From Bacillota bacterium (lineage in GTDB: Bacteria > Bacillota > UBA4882 > UBA8346), in NCBI GenBank assembly GCA_023417475.1, contig JAEZFP010000044.1, positions 1 through 47,556 on the forward strand: a DNA stretch of 47,556 nt. Reading direction: 5' to 3'. The translations under genes were made by a program, and so were the position numbers. The notes beneath the pieces are model-generated. The model was given only the letters and a program-made list of their open reading frames with translations. It searched no databases and had not been told where the DNA came from. Below, piece after piece: positions 24,185 to 32,883 of the stretch. The first letter of the stretch is position 1, and every line of letters begins with the position of its first letter.

Positions 24185-24793
24185 ATGCTCATTGAACACC
24201 TCGGTAAACGACCGATTGTCGATCCTTCCGCGTACGTTGCTCCCACGGCCGCTCTTTGCGGCGACGTCCGGATCGGTCCCAATTCGCGGATTATGTTTGG
24301 GGCGACCGTCATTGCCGAAGGCGGTACGATAACCGTCGGCACCAATTGTGTTGTATTGGAAAACGCGGTGTTGCGAAGCACGATCAAACATAATCTGATA
24401 ATTGGTTCGCGAGTATTGATCGGCCCCAATGCGCATGTGGTCGGTTGTGAGGTTGAAGATAATGTCTTTATTGCCACGGGGGCGGCGATTTTTCATGGCG
24501 CGCGTTTGGGTGCCGGTTCGGAAGTTCGGATTCATGGTGTCGTCCATCTGAAAACCTATTTGCCGGACAATGCGACAGTGCCTATCGGTTGGGTTGCCGT
24601 CGGTAACCCGGTGCAAATCATGCCGCCGGAACAACACGACCGGATCTGGGCGGTCCAAGCACCTTTAAATTTCCCTCAATTTGTCTATGGGGTCGATCGC
24701 AAACCTGATGGGCAAACGATTATGCCGGAGATTATGGCGATGATGACGGCTAACTTGCAAACTCACCAAGAGGATCAGAGAATTGATGATTGA
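24185..24793 (+). CDS. Gamma-carbonic anhydrase-like hexapeptide-repeat protein
   Basis: A 202-residue left-handed beta-helix protein from ATG 24185 behind AAGGAGG. N-terminal VDPSAYVAPTAALCGDVRIG and repeats such as IGSRVLIGPNAHVVG and EDNVFIATGAAIFHGARLG belong to the gamma-carbonic anhydrase/PaaY/YrdA group. Histidines in IKHN, NAHV and FHGA could form the metal site. Catalysis is unproven, as many homologues are not carbonic anhydrases. It lies close behind the methyltransferase gene. Confidence 0.8.
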   Translation: MLIEHLGKRPIVDPSAYVAPTAALCGDVRIGPNSRIMFGATVIAEGGTITVGTNCVVLENAVLRSTIKHNLIIGSRVLIGPNAHVVGCEVEDNVFIATGAAIFHGARLGAGSEVRIHGVVHLKTYLPDNATVPIGWVAVGNPVQIMPPEQHDRIWAVQAPLNFPQFVYGVDRKPDGQTIMPEIMAMMTANLQTHQEDQRIDD

Positions 24794-24847
24794 AATCAAA
24801 CCGGTCGGTCTATCCCCCATCCGAGCTTTGTGTTTTAGGTGGTCAAG

Positions 24848-25177
24848 ATGAGCGAGTTCTGGTGGATGCAGGCCGAAGCGAAGATTCGCGAGGCGATTGT
24901 CAAAGGAGAACTCGATGACCTGCCGGGCATGGGCGAACCGTTGAGGTTGGACGATTTGACCCAGGTTCCCCCCGAGTTGCGGGCCGGGTTTACCCTTTTA
25001 AAGAACAATGGGTTCCTACCGGAAGAAATGGAATTGAAGCAGGAAATCCTAGCGGTAGAAGATTTGATCAACCGCAGCGTGACAGCGGAAGAGCGGGTGG
25101 AACTCCAAAAGAAGCTACTGACGATGAATTTACGTTACCGGATCCTGATGGAGCGGCGGGGACGGCATCGGAAATGA
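24848..25177 (+). CDS. DUF1992 / DnaJ-homologue subfamily C member 28-like domain protein
   Basis: A 109-residue protein. The conserved block WMQAEAKIREAIVKGELDDL, GMGEPLRLDD, VPPELRAGFTLLKNNGFLPE and ELKQEILAVEDLI defines DUF1992. Function is unknown; the domain is shared with mitochondrial DNAJC28. ATG 24848 is preferred over GTG 24839 because AGGTGG lies just upstream. Confidence 0.85.
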   Translation: MSEFWWMQAEAKIREAIVKGELDDLPGMGEPLRLDDLTQVPPELRAGFTLLKNNGFLPEEMELKQEILAVEDLINRSVTAEERVELQKKLLTMNLRYRILMERRGRHRK

Positions 25178-25208
25178 CGAGTCAAAAAAGGCGTGTTTTA
25201 TTGATCGG

Positions 25209-25253
25209 AAAAGATCTCAGCGATTATCGACTTCGATAGCGCTGAGATCTTTT
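25209..25253. terminator. Bidirectional terminator between convergent genes
   Basis: Perfect 14-bp arms AAAAGATCTCAGCG (25209-25222) and CGCTGAGATCTTTT (25240-25253). The inner ATCGACTTCGAT extends the hairpin. A on one side and T on the other let it serve DUF1992 (+) and the XRE gene (-). Confidence 0.88.
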
Positions 25254-25258
25254 GCTTT

Positions 25259-25705
25259 TCAAAACTTTACCGGAGCAATCTCTCCCGCCGGTTCCTTTGG
25301 GCGTTCCTGGTGGAGCTCCGCGGCGATCTGCGGAAATGCCAAACGTAATTGGACGAGGATCCACCCTTGCAGATCACGGTCGCCCTGAAGCCATTCGGTT
25401 GCGATTTTTTGAAAAAAACCCATAATTTCGGCGTTGGGCATAGTGATTGCCGCCATGTCGGGTGAGGGAGTGGCGGTATTATGACACCTGGTCCCTTGCA
25501 AAATCCAATCAATTGACACACCATATAACTCTGATAACAGAACAAGAGTTTTAGCCGAAGGGGGATATTTACCATTTTCAAGTTCACTCAAATTCCCTGT
25601 TGAAATGCCAGTTTTTTCGAATATCTGCTTTGGAGTGAATCCTAATTGAGTCCGAATTTGCTTCAAGCGGGAACTGATTTCAGATAAATCGATTCGGTTA
25701 TCCAA
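25259..25705 (-). CDS. XRE-family transcriptional regulator
   Basis: A 148-residue protein. The N-terminal helix-turn-helix (RLKQIRTQLGFTPKQIFEKT...STGNLSELENGKYPPSAKTL) is of the phage-repressor type. The C-terminal half is acidic/hydrophobic and may mediate dimerisation (MGFFQKIATEWLQGDRDLQGW). The start is TTG 25705 with GAGGAGG ~12 nt upstream. A perfect 14-bp palindrome covers that ribosome site, suggesting self-repression. No divergent target gene is close; the next + gene is cheW at 26292. Confidence 0.82.
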   Translation of the reverse strand: MDNRIDLSEISSRLKQIRTQLGFTPKQIFEKTGISTGNLSELENGKYPPSAKTLVLLSELYGVSIDWILQGTRCHNTATPSPDMAAITMPNAEIMGFFQKIATEWLQGDRDLQGWILVQLRLAFPQIAAELHQERPKEPAGEIAPVKF

Positions 25706-25721
25706 ATAGTATCTTGACCTC

Positions 25722-25735
25722 CTCTGATATCAGAG
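25722..25735. promoter_or_regulatory. Palindromic operator over the XRE ribosome site
   Basis: CTCTGATATCAGAG is a perfect 14-bp palindrome 17 nt upstream of the XRE start on the minus strand, partly overlapping its GAGGAGG. A binding site for the XRE protein itself is the simplest explanation. Confidence 0.55.
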
Positions 25736-25739
25736 ATAT

Positions 25740-26280
25740 AATAAAATAGAGTAAATTTTTTATGTTACTTAAGTTGTTAATTTCAGAAAATACGTTTCAG
25801 TGAATTCCACTCAACGTTGTAGTGCTCTTGTTGTATGCAGTGATGGCGAAAGGAAAACTTGCGTTGTTAATTATTCGAAGTTTTTGGCCGTACATAGACA
25901 ATGTTCCAGTTGCCAAACGAAGTATCGGAGGTTGAGACCAACAAACGCCTCAAGCTAAATCTATGAGTGGATCTTCTGACCCGATTATAGTTTTCGGAAA
26001 CTATTTTTCTGACACGCTTGTAAGCGGTATGAGTATGCCGAAAGTTACTTTATGAATGTTTTGTCAAAGTTTCACAAACCGATAACAATAGCGAACATAG
26101 ATACTTAATTATAGCACATTTATGGGTTCTTTCATCAATTTTCCTTTTTTCCCCAAAACATTTTCTAACATTATTATTTGAGAAAGGAGAAGGTCAGCCC
26201 GATTTTTTCGACCCAAGTGGGAAATTGGCAATCGTTATCGGGGGAGAAAGAAAATTAAAATCAAACCAGCTATATAAAAG
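25740..26280. other. Gene-free AT-rich region upstream of cheW
   Basis: No convincing ORF is visible on either strand. A hairpin ATAGTTT-TCGG-AAACTAT with T5 behind it (25987-26008) and a small dyad CGCTTGTAAGCG (26015-26026) are visible. A loose promoter-like TTGTCA-17-AACAAT lies at 26061-26089. I cannot assign a function, and no transposase remnant is recognisable. Confidence 0.4.
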
Positions 26281-26291
26281 GAGTTGATAGC

Positions 26292-26819
26292 GTGGAGAAG
26301 GCGTTGAGCAACCAATTAAACCAGGAGGAAGACAGCCAAAAAGATCAGTTTTTAACGTTTACGCTTTGCGACGAGTGTTATGGAATCGCCATTGAGCATG
26401 TTAAAGAGTTGATTGGAATGCAATCCATCACCGAACTCCCCGAACTCCCCGAATATATCCGGGGAATTATTAATTTACGGGGGAAGATTATCCCAGTCAT
26501 GGATGTCCGGTTACGATTCAAGCGACCGTTTCGCGACTATAACGACCGCACCTGCGTAATTGTCTGCGAAATGAAGGGGATTGCCGTCGGATTTATTGTC
26601 GATGCCGTAGCGGAGGTGCTGGCGATTCCCGAGTCCGAGATTGTCGCGCCACCCGAATTGAACCAGGCGGTTAATCGTTATATTAAAGGAATCGGCAAAG
26701 TCGACAAAGGGGTCGTGTTGCTTTTGGATTGCGATCAGTTATTACAAGAAGAACAGGTTTCTGCCATCGGCCATCCGGAGTCAACGGAACCAAACCGAAT
26801 CGGCGATTATTTAAATTAA
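26292..26819 (+). CDS. cheW: Chemotaxis coupling protein CheW
   Basis: A 175-residue CheW. The domain runs from QFLTFTLCDECYGIAIEHVKEL through ELPEYIRGIINLRGKIIPVMDVR to VGFIVDAVAEVLAIPESEI and GKVDKGVVLLLDCDQLL. A short polar tail follows. It links chemoreceptors to the CheA kinase. Start GTG 26292 follows AAAGGAG. The chemoreceptor gene is 24 nt downstream; no cheA is in the window. Confidence 0.93.
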   Translation: MEKALSNQLNQEEDSQKDQFLTFTLCDECYGIAIEHVKELIGMQSITELPELPEYIRGIINLRGKIIPVMDVRLRFKRPFRDYNDRTCVIVCEMKGIAVGFIVDAVAEVLAIPESEIVAPPELNQAVNRYIKGIGKVDKGVVLLLDCDQLLQEEQVSAIGHPESTEPNRIGDYLN

Positions 26820-26843
26820 AAAGCTACCAAGGAGGGTAATGAG

Positions 26844-28643
26844 ATGCGTGGCATCAATGATTATAAAATCGGAACCAAACTAATCTTAGGATTCATTATA
26901 GTGGTATTGATCACGGTGCTGGTGGGAACGATCGGCATCGTGAATATCAAAAAGATCGATACGGATTATACGGTGTTGTATAATAATTACGGGAAACCGT
27001 TAGCCGATATCGGGCAGGCGGAGATCGCGTTTCAGCGGATACGGATCAACCTCGTGAAAGTCATCAGTATCAGCGCGAACGAACGTCAGGAATATATTGA
27101 AAAAGTGAAAGCGCGCAAGCTAGAAATGGATCAGGCGCTCCAACGGTTTGAAAAGACGGTTAATTCGGAAGCGATGCGTCAAGAGCTGACAACCTTGCAT
27201 GAATTACTCAAACAATATGATGTCGTGGCCGACCGGGTGATTACGTTGACGGCAGCCGGACAAGAACAGCAAGCGTTGGTTATCAGCAACACTGAAGCGC
27301 AAGAACTAGCCAATGCCATTGATGTGGCGGCTACTAAAATCTTTGATTTGAAGATCAAAACCGGAGATGAGAAAAGCGACGCCACCACGGTATTGGTCAA
27401 TCAAACCGTGATGACGATGATCGTGGTGATCCTGATCGCGGCGGTCGTGGCAATGGGGTTAGGTTTCTTCATCGCCCGGATGATCAGCCAACCCATTAAG
27501 GAACTGGTGGGAGCGGCCGATAAGATCGCCGTCGGCGACGTCGAAGTGACTGTGGCAGCCAAACGCCGTGATGAGATTGGCGAGCTGATCGGCGCGTTTG
27601 GCCGGATGGTCGAAAACATCCGGACCCAAGCCCGTGTCGTGGAGGAGATCGCCGCCGGGGATCTGCGGGTGGAGGTTCCGATTCGTTCCGATCGGGATTT
27701 GCTGGGTCGGAAGCTAATGGAGATGGTGGCGACCAACAATGAGATCATGAGCAATATCAACATCGCCTCGGAACAAGTGGCGGCCGGCGCGCGTCAAGTC
27801 TCGTCGTCCAGTCAGGCGCTGTCGCAAGGCGCAACCGAACAAGCTTCATCCATTGAAGAATTAACGGCGTCGATCGAAGAATTGTCGACCCAGACCAAAC
27901 AAAACGCGGTTAACGCCAGTCAGGCCAATCAATTGGCCGAAGCGACCAAATCCAATGCGGTCCTGGGAAATGAGCAGATGAATGGAATGTTGCGGGCGAT
28001 GGAAGAGATCAATGAGGCGTCCGCCAATATTTCCAAGATCATCAAAGTGATTGAGGAAATTGCGTTTCAGACCAACATTCTCGCTTTAAACGCCGCGGTT
28101 GAGGCGGCTCGGGCCGGACAATACGGAAAAGGTTTTGCGGTTGTCGCAGAAGAGGTCCGTAACCTGGCGGCCCGTTCGGCGGCGGCGGCCAAAGAAACGA
28201 CGGATATGATCGAAGGATCAATTCGCAAGACTGAGGGAGGTACGAAGATTGCGGCGAAAACTGCGGAGGCCCTTGGAGTAATCGTCTCCGATATTGCTCA
28301 AGTAGCCAATCTCGTGGGTGAGATCGCCAGTGCTTCCAACGAGCAAGCCACCGGAATCGCCCAAATCAATCAGGGAATCACCCAAGTGTCGCAAGTAGTG
28401 CAGACCAATTCCGCCACTTCGGAGGAGAGCGCGTCCGCTAGTGAGGAATTAGCAAGCCAAGCTGCGCTTTTGAAGGAACAAGTCAGCAAGTTTCAACTGA
28501 AACAAGGCAGCCGTTTTGAATTGGAAGAGTTCGCCGAGTCGAAACAGGATGGGAAGAAACGGCTGACCAACGCAAACAAACTACCGGAATCCAAAGGTAG
28601 GGTCAAAGCTGCCAGCGATGACTTTGAATTTAGCAAATATTGA
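26844..28643 (+). CDS. Methyl-accepting chemotaxis protein
   Basis: A 599-residue transmembrane receptor. TM1 is ~11-34, an extracytoplasmic four-helix-bundle sensor ~35-188, TM2 ~190-212 and HAMP ~213-265. A short linker leads to the signalling domain ~300-550, with the conserved hairpin tip EIAFQTNILALNAAVEAARA. No CheR-docking pentapeptide is evident at the C-terminus (DDFEFSKY). The ligand is unknown. It is co-transcribed with cheW. Its stop lies only 6 nt from the stop of the convergent MBL gene, with no terminator between. Confidence 0.93.
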   Translation: MRGINDYKIGTKLILGFIIVVLITVLVGTIGIVNIKKIDTDYTVLYNNYGKPLADIGQAEIAFQRIRINLVKVISISANERQEYIEKVKARKLEMDQALQRFEKTVNSEAMRQELTTLHELLKQYDVVADRVITLTAAGQEQQALVISNTEAQELANAIDVAATKIFDLKIKTGDEKSDATTVLVNQTVMTMIVVILIAAVVAMGLGFFIARMISQPIKELVGAADKIAVGDVEVTVAAKRRDEIGELIGAFGRMVENIRTQARVVEEIAAGDLRVEVPIRSDRDLLGRKLMEMVATNNEIMSNINIASEQVAAGARQVSSSSQALSQGATEQASSIEELTASIEELSTQTKQNAVNASQANQLAEATKSNAVLGNEQMNGMLRAMEEINEASANISKIIKVIEEIAFQTNILALNAAVEAARAGQYGKGFAVVAEEVRNLAARSAAAAKETTDMIEGSIRKTEGGTKIAAKTAEALGVIVSDIAQVANLVGEIASASNEQATGIAQINQGITQVSQVVQTNSATSEESASASEELASQAALLKEQVSKFQLKQGSRFELEEFAESKQDGKKRLTNANKLPESKGRVKAASDDFEFSKY

Positions 28644-28649
28644 TGTGGT

Positions 28650-29435
28650 TTAGAGGGTGAAGCTTTCGCCGTCTTCGCTGATCAAGACGTTGTCACCGAA
28701 TATGGCCTGGGATTTATGCAATTCCAATTGGGGATTTTCTAAAATCGCCCGACCATGATGAACAAAGACCAACGCTCCACGGAAATGACGGTCTTTCAGA
28801 AACTGGCAGACCGCTTCCGGTTGCAGGTGACCGGTCTCGCACATGAGCAGGTCGGCGGAGTCAAGCCACGGCTCAAGCTCTTGAATGTTTTGGAGATCAC
28901 CTGAATAAACCACGGTTTTGTTTTCGGTTTGAATCTGCAAGGAGAACGAACGCCACCGGGTCCCGGCCGGCGGTTCGCCAAGGTGCAGATTGTGCCGGGC
29001 GGTGACGGTCACCGTCCGGTCCTGATAAATCTGACCATCCTGATAAGTGATGGGTTCCAACCCAAAGTTGGTGGCGTAACCGCCTTCGGTTCCCCGCAGG
29101 ATTTTCCAGACGCCGTTCCAAACCTCTAGATCCGGAATGTGAATCGGGACAATCCGGCCGGCCATTTTCGCGGTACCCGCCTCGGATTGATTCGTCAGTT
29201 TCCGGATGTTCCACAAGAGGTTGGGCAATCCGCCGATATGATCCATATGGGTGTGGGAGATGAAAATAGCTTGGGTATTTAAAAGATCGATCCCGAGGAG
29301 ATGGGCGGTGTAGGAACAGCTTTCGCCCGCGTCAAACCAGTACAGGTTGTCGCCGATTTCAAATGTGAACGAACTGTGTTTGCGGCCCGGCATCGGCTCG
29401 GTACCGCCGCAAGTTCCTAAGAAGGTTATTTTCAT
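28650..29435 (-). CDS. MBL-fold metallohydrolase, RNase Z-like
   Basis: A 261-residue metallo-beta-lactamase-fold protein. The zinc motif HTHMDH is at residues 61-66, with the later ligands in VYSGDLQ and VFVHHG. The N-terminus MKITFLGTCGGTEPMPGR is as in RNase Z/arylsulfatase-like members. It lacks clear tRNA-binding exosite features, so RNase Z activity is not certain. AAAGGAA lies upstream of the start. Confidence 0.82.
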   Translation of the reverse strand: MKITFLGTCGGTEPMPGRKHSSFTFEIGDNLYWFDAGESCSYTAHLLGIDLLNTQAIFISHTHMDHIGGLPNLLWNIRKLTNQSEAGTAKMAGRIVPIHIPDLEVWNGVWKILRGTEGGYATNFGLEPITYQDGQIYQDRTVTVTARHNLHLGEPPAGTRWRSFSLQIQTENKTVVYSGDLQNIQELEPWLDSADLLMCETGHLQPEAVCQFLKDRHFRGALVFVHHGRAILENPQLELHKSQAIFGDNVLISEDGESFTL

Positions 29436-29440
29436 GGTCA

Positions 29441-29620
29441 GATTCCTTTATCAGACAATTTTTTAAGACTACTTCGATTTCCGGGGAAATTTTCCTGCCA
29501 ACGGGTTCGCGCCAATATTATTATGCGGGTGGCGCCACAAATATTTCCGCCGAATCAGTGGGAAAACTGGTCGTTCAACAGCTGGCCAAGCAATTAAGCG
29601 CTATGGACGGATCATTGTAA
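29441..29620 (+). pseudogene. Possible C-terminal gene remnant
   Basis: An open frame with no start runs from antisense of the MBL 5' end to TAA 29618-29620. Its last ~35 codons read protein-like (YYYAGGATNISAESVGKL, then VVQQLAKQLSAM). The pattern faintly recalls the C-terminal helix of SGNH/GDSL esterases, but that is a guess. It ends just before a terminator. It is most likely the tail of a lost gene; chance is possible. Confidence 0.3.
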
Positions 29621-29622
29621 AA

Positions 29623-29660
29623 AAAACAGCCGAGCGGAGCGAATCCGGTTCGGCTGTTTT
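29623..29660. terminator. Terminator of the uracil permease gene
   Basis: AAAACAGCCGA (29623-29633) pairs with TCGGCTGTTTT (29650-29660), with a partly paired inner loop. A- and T-flanks make it usable from both strands. It lies 24 nt beyond the uraA stop. Confidence 0.85.
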
Positions 29661-29684
29661 GGTTGGCGTAACCGCTTGTGATTT

Positions 29685-30905
29685 TTAGGCGACTTTTTCA
29701 GTGCTAGTTGCAGTGTTTTCGGGTTCGTCTTTAAGAACCAGATTTAAGAAAATTCCGGCAAGAGTGGCATACATAATCCCGTGATTCGCTAATCCGATAC
29801 CGATCGCGAAGATGATGGCGGCAATGATCAGGTTTTTGTTTTGGGAGAAATCCACTTTCGCTTCGATCAACGTGCGGAGACCGGCGGCGCCGATCATGCC
29901 GAATAAGAGGATAACTACGCCGCCCATTACTGCGGACGGAATGGACATAATCAATGCCTGCAAGGGGTTAAAGGTACTTAAGATGATGGCGGCGATCGCC
30001 GCAATCCACAGATTAAACGAGCTATATACTTTCGTAATGGCCAAAACGCCGATATTTTCCGCATAGGTTGTCAGCGGAACGCCGCCGAATAAACTGGCGA
30101 TACCTGTTGCTAAACCGTTCCCGAGCACCACTTTGTCGAATCCCGGGTTTTCGATGATGTTGGTACGGGTGATATTGCCAAGGATCATCATATGACCTAA
30201 ATCTTCAATTAATGTAATGAGCGCTAACGGAGCGAATGTAATAATGGCGCCCATGTCTAAATGAATTGTTCCGAAACTGCTGAACGGCAACACAAACGGA
30301 GTTTTAAACGAGGCCATAATCTTGGCTGAATCAACTAATCCCATAAATCCGGCCAGGATATATCCAGCCACAATCGCAAGAAGAATGGGAATGACTTTTG
30401 AAAAGCCTTTACCGTATGCGCTGACTAAAATTGCCACCGCTAAAGTGAAGATGGCGACAGTCCAATTCGCGCCGGCCATTTGAATGGCTACCGGAGTAAG
30501 GCTTAATCCGATGATTGCCACAACGCTTCCGGCGACAACGGGCGGAATCAGCTTATTAATCCATTTGGTTCCAAAGATACTCAGAATAAAATAGATGATG
30601 ACATAGGCTAGACCTACCGATAAGACTCCGGCCATCGCTCCGCCTAAATTATGCTGATCTTTAACAAATACGGTTAAACTCGCAATGAAGGCGAACGACG
30701 AACCGAGATAGGCGGGGACTTTACTACCGGTTAGCAGTAAAAATACGATGGTTCCAAGCCCCGAGCAGAATAAGGCGGTGGCGGGGCTCAATCCTACGAG
30801 AAACGGAACGAGGATTGTGGCTCCGGTCATCGCAAACAAGTGTTGCACGCCGAGCGGAATGGCTTTTGTTAATGGCAACCTTTCGTTAATTTGAACTTCA
30901 TTCAT
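29685..30905 (-). CDS. uraA: Uracil permease (NCS2 family)
   Basis: A 406-residue membrane protein with 12-14 hydrophobic segments. The NCS2 signature of uracil permeases is GVPLTTYAENIGVLAITKV, and the N-terminal PLGVQHLFAMTGATILVPFL is also typical. It imports uracil by proton symport. An AGGAGGAG site precedes ATG 30905. The upstream leader holds a PyrR-binding attenuator, so it is the pyrP-type gene, repressed when UMP/UTP is high. This regulatory evidence supports uracil over xanthine as substrate. Confidence 0.92.
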   Translation of the reverse strand: MNEVQINERLPLTKAIPLGVQHLFAMTGATILVPFLVGLSPATALFCSGLGTIVFLLLTGSKVPAYLGSSFAFIASLTVFVKDQHNLGGAMAGVLSVGLAYVIIYFILSIFGTKWINKLIPPVVAGSVVAIIGLSLTPVAIQMAGANWTVAIFTLAVAILVSAYGKGFSKVIPILLAIVAGYILAGFMGLVDSAKIMASFKTPFVLPFSSFGTIHLDMGAIITFAPLALITLIEDLGHMMILGNITRTNIIENPGFDKVVLGNGLATGIASLFGGVPLTTYAENIGVLAITKVYSSFNLWIAAIAAIILSTFNPLQALIMSIPSAVMGGVVILLFGMIGAAGLRTLIEAKVDFSQNKNLIIAAIIFAIGIGLANHGIMYATLAGIFLNLVLKDEPENTATSTEKVA

Positions 30906-30958
30906 GGTTTCTCCTCCTAATTGTTTAATTTACGCTGCTTCATTGTTCGTGTCCTAAT

Positions 30959-31162
30959 TTACTCAATCCGGTTTCCCGGGTAAAGCCATAAAAAAACTCC
31001 CAGCGTGGGAGACTCATGATTCCGAATCCCCGGCTCTTTAAAATAAGAGTGCGATGATTCGGAAGGAAATGTCGATACCGATACCGGGCGGCCATTGAAC
31101 CAATAAATGGCCGTTTCGCGAAGGTGATAATGAACAGTTTGGAAAAATCGCAACCTACGCAT
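30959..31162 (-). CDS. Possible leader ORF in the uraA 5' region
   Basis: A 67-codon minus-strand ORF between the PyrR attenuator and uraA, with AGGTGA upstream of ATG 31162. The predicted peptide has no recognisable domain and its end overlaps a terminator-like hairpin. It could be a translated leader that influences that hairpin, or chance. Confidence is low. Confidence 0.25.
   Translation of the reverse strand: MRRLRFFQTVHYHLRETAIYWFNGRPVSVSTFPSESSHSYFKEPGIRNHESPTLGVFLWLYPGNRIE
30990..31011 (-). terminator. Second terminator-like hairpin in the uraA leader
   Basis: On the minus strand CTCCCA-CGC-TGGGAG (30997-31011) is followed by TTTTTTT. It lies 85 nt before uraA, downstream of the PyrR attenuator. 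Just upstream, CCGAATC/GATTCGG and GGCCATT/AATGGCC stems make this leader highly structured. It would reduce readthrough into uraA unless it is antagonised. Confidence 0.6.
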
Positions 31163-31189
31163 GGTCAGTCACCTATATTGAGAAAATAA

Positions 31190-31280
31190 AAAACCTTCCT
31201 ACGCGCAAGGCATAAGAAGGTTCAATCCGCAACAAAGCTGATTATTGCCTTCCTAGTCTCACGGGACTAGCTTAAAGGAA
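31190..31280 (-). promoter_or_regulatory. PyrR-binding transcription attenuator
   Basis: Read on the minus strand, the hairpin loop AGTCCCGTGAGACT (31268-31255) fits the PyrR-binding consensus ARUCCNGNGAGGYU except for one base in its 3' part. It sits on a stem closed by TTCC/GGAA. It is followed by a terminator AACCTTC...GAAGGTT (31222-31192) and a T-run. PyrR with UMP stabilises the first hairpin and so favours termination. This is the classic control of pyr genes and uracil permease in Firmicutes. Confidence 0.85.
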
Positions 31281-31296
31281 TTAACCTAAAATTAAG

Positions 31297-31323
31297 ATTA
31301 TCAGAGTTCGGGGCAACTGTCAA
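31297..31323 (-). promoter_or_regulatory. Probable uraA promoter
   Basis: On the minus strand TTGACA (31323-31318) with GATAAT (31302-31297) at 15-bp spacing, just upstream of the PyrR attenuator. The spacing is short. TAATCT at 17 bp is an alternative -10. Confidence 0.55.
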
Positions 31324-31535
31324 TAAAAAGATGAAAAACCGAAAATTCGCAATTGAAATTCAAAAACCGCAATTAAAACGGGGATATTACCAAAAACGCT
31401 TGAAGGTAAAAACGTCAAAAAAGTAATATTTATATTCAATTAAAAAGCTTGGCAGGATTCACAAATCCAACCGCGAAGAACAAAACGTAAGCTTAGATTG
31501 TCTTATATTACGGAAATGATCGGAGGCGGTCTTGT

Positions 31536-32570
31536 TTGAAAGCGCGCAAAAGTTTAGCCAGTGACAACAATGCCGGGGTTCATCCGGCGGTATTGCAGTC
31601 GTTGACCCAGGCTAATGACGGTTATGCCAAAGCGTACGGCGACGATCCTTGGACGGAAGCGGCGATTGCCAAATTCCGCGCCGAGTTTGGTTCGGCCACC
31701 GAGGTGTTTTTTGTTTTTAACGGGACTGGAGCCAATGTGCTTGGGTTGCAAGCGGCAACCCGTCCGTTTCATGCCATCATTACCCCGGCAACCGCCCATA
31801 TCAATACCGACGAGGGCGGCGCCCCGGAACGGCACACCGGCTGCAAATTGTTGACGGTTCCTTGTGCTGACGGCAAACTCCGGCCGGAACAGATCGTTCC
31901 GTTTTTGCACGCTTTGGGAAATCAACACCATAATCAACCCAGCGTGGTCTCGATCACCCAAGCCACAGAGGTTGGGACGGTATACACGCCGGCGGAGCTT
32001 CGGGCATTAGCCGATGTCGCGCATCGCAACGGCTTGGTTCTGCATATGGACGGCGCCCGACTTGCCAATGCCGCGGCCGGGTTGGGGGTTTCGCTCGCTG
32101 AGATTACGGTCGGTGCCGGAGTGGACATTTTGTCGTTCGGCGGTACCAAAAACGGGTTGATGTTCGGGGAGGCGGTGTTGTTTTTCAACCCGGTCCTCGC
32201 GGAGGGGTTTGAGCATCTTCGCAAGCAAGGAATGCAACTCGCTTCGAAGATGCGTTACATCGCCACCCAATTTACCGCTTTACTCACCAACAAGCTGTGG
32301 TTGGAAAACGCCGGCCATGCGAATCGCATGGCAATACGATTGGCGACCGAGCTGGCGCGGATTCCGGGGATCCGGATTGTCCAACCGGTTGAAGCCAATG
32401 GGGTTTTCGCGGTCATTCCGCCGCAATACATCCCGGCCATCCAAGAACAATGGTATTTTTACGTCTGGGATGAAACAACTTCAATTGTGCGGCTGATGTG
32501 TTCGTATGATCTGACCGAAAGCGACGTGCTTGATTTTGTGAGTGTTGTGAAACGGGTAATGGGAGTATAA
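31536..32570 (+). CDS. ltaE: Low-specificity L-threonine aldolase
   Basis: A 344-residue PLP enzyme of fold type I. N-terminal SDNNAGVHPAVLQSL, NGTGANVLGLQA, the HMDGARLANAAAG motif and the PLP lysine K205 in SFGGTKNGL are all characteristic. It splits threonine/allo-threonine to glycine and acetaldehyde. Start TTG 31536 follows GGAGG. With glyA downstream (34.5 kb) it could supply or use glycine. It forms a possible two-gene unit with the 3-TM protein. Confidence 0.92.
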   Translation: MKARKSLASDNNAGVHPAVLQSLTQANDGYAKAYGDDPWTEAAIAKFRAEFGSATEVFFVFNGTGANVLGLQAATRPFHAIITPATAHINTDEGGAPERHTGCKLLTVPCADGKLRPEQIVPFLHALGNQHHNQPSVVSITQATEVGTVYTPAELRALADVAHRNGLVLHMDGARLANAAAGLGVSLAEITVGAGVDILSFGGTKNGLMFGEAVLFFNPVLAEGFEHLRKQGMQLASKMRYIATQFTALLTNKLWLENAGHANRMAIRLATELARIPGIRIVQPVEANGVFAVIPPQYIPAIQEQWYFYVWDETTSIVRLMCSYDLTESDVLDFVSVVKRVMGV

Positions 32571-32598
32571 CTAAGTTCTTGACAAGGAAGGGAATATT

Positions 32599-32883
32599 AT
32601 GAGTATATTTGAGATTATTATGATGATCTGCTGGGGTTTGGCATGGCCGTTCGCAATTTATAAATCATACACTTCGCGGCAGAACGGCGGTAAAAGTTTG
32701 CTTTTTTTGTTCGTGGTCGTGATCGGCTATATTGCCGGAATTATTCATAAATTGCTTTATAATTACGATTTAGTGATATATTTATACATTCTCAACGGAG
32801 TGATGGTAACCGCGGATATCTGCCTGTTTTTCCGTAATCAGCGTTGGCAGAAGCGGGCGGCGGCGTTGAAACAAAAGGTCTGA
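32599..32883 (+). CDS. Small 3-TM membrane protein, SemiSWEET/PQ-loop-like
   Basis: A 94-residue protein with three membrane segments (~4-22, ~33-53, ~56-77) and a basic C-terminus. The first segment carries WPFAIYKSYTSR, which resembles the PQ-loop position of SemiSWEET transporters, although the PQ pair itself is replaced. Size and topology fit a half-transporter that works as a dimer. The function is unknown. AAGGAAGGG precedes ATG 32599. Confidence 0.6.
   Translation: MSIFEIIMMICWGLAWPFAIYKSYTSRQNGGKSLLFLFVVVIGYIAGIIHKLLYNYDLVIYLYILNGVMVTADICLFFRNQRWQKRAAALKQKV

Noticed and set aside
25987..26008. Terminator hairpin ATAGTTT-TCGG-AAACTAT
   Set aside because: It has a T-run, but no gene or promoter lies upstream on that strand; the AU-rich stem is weak.
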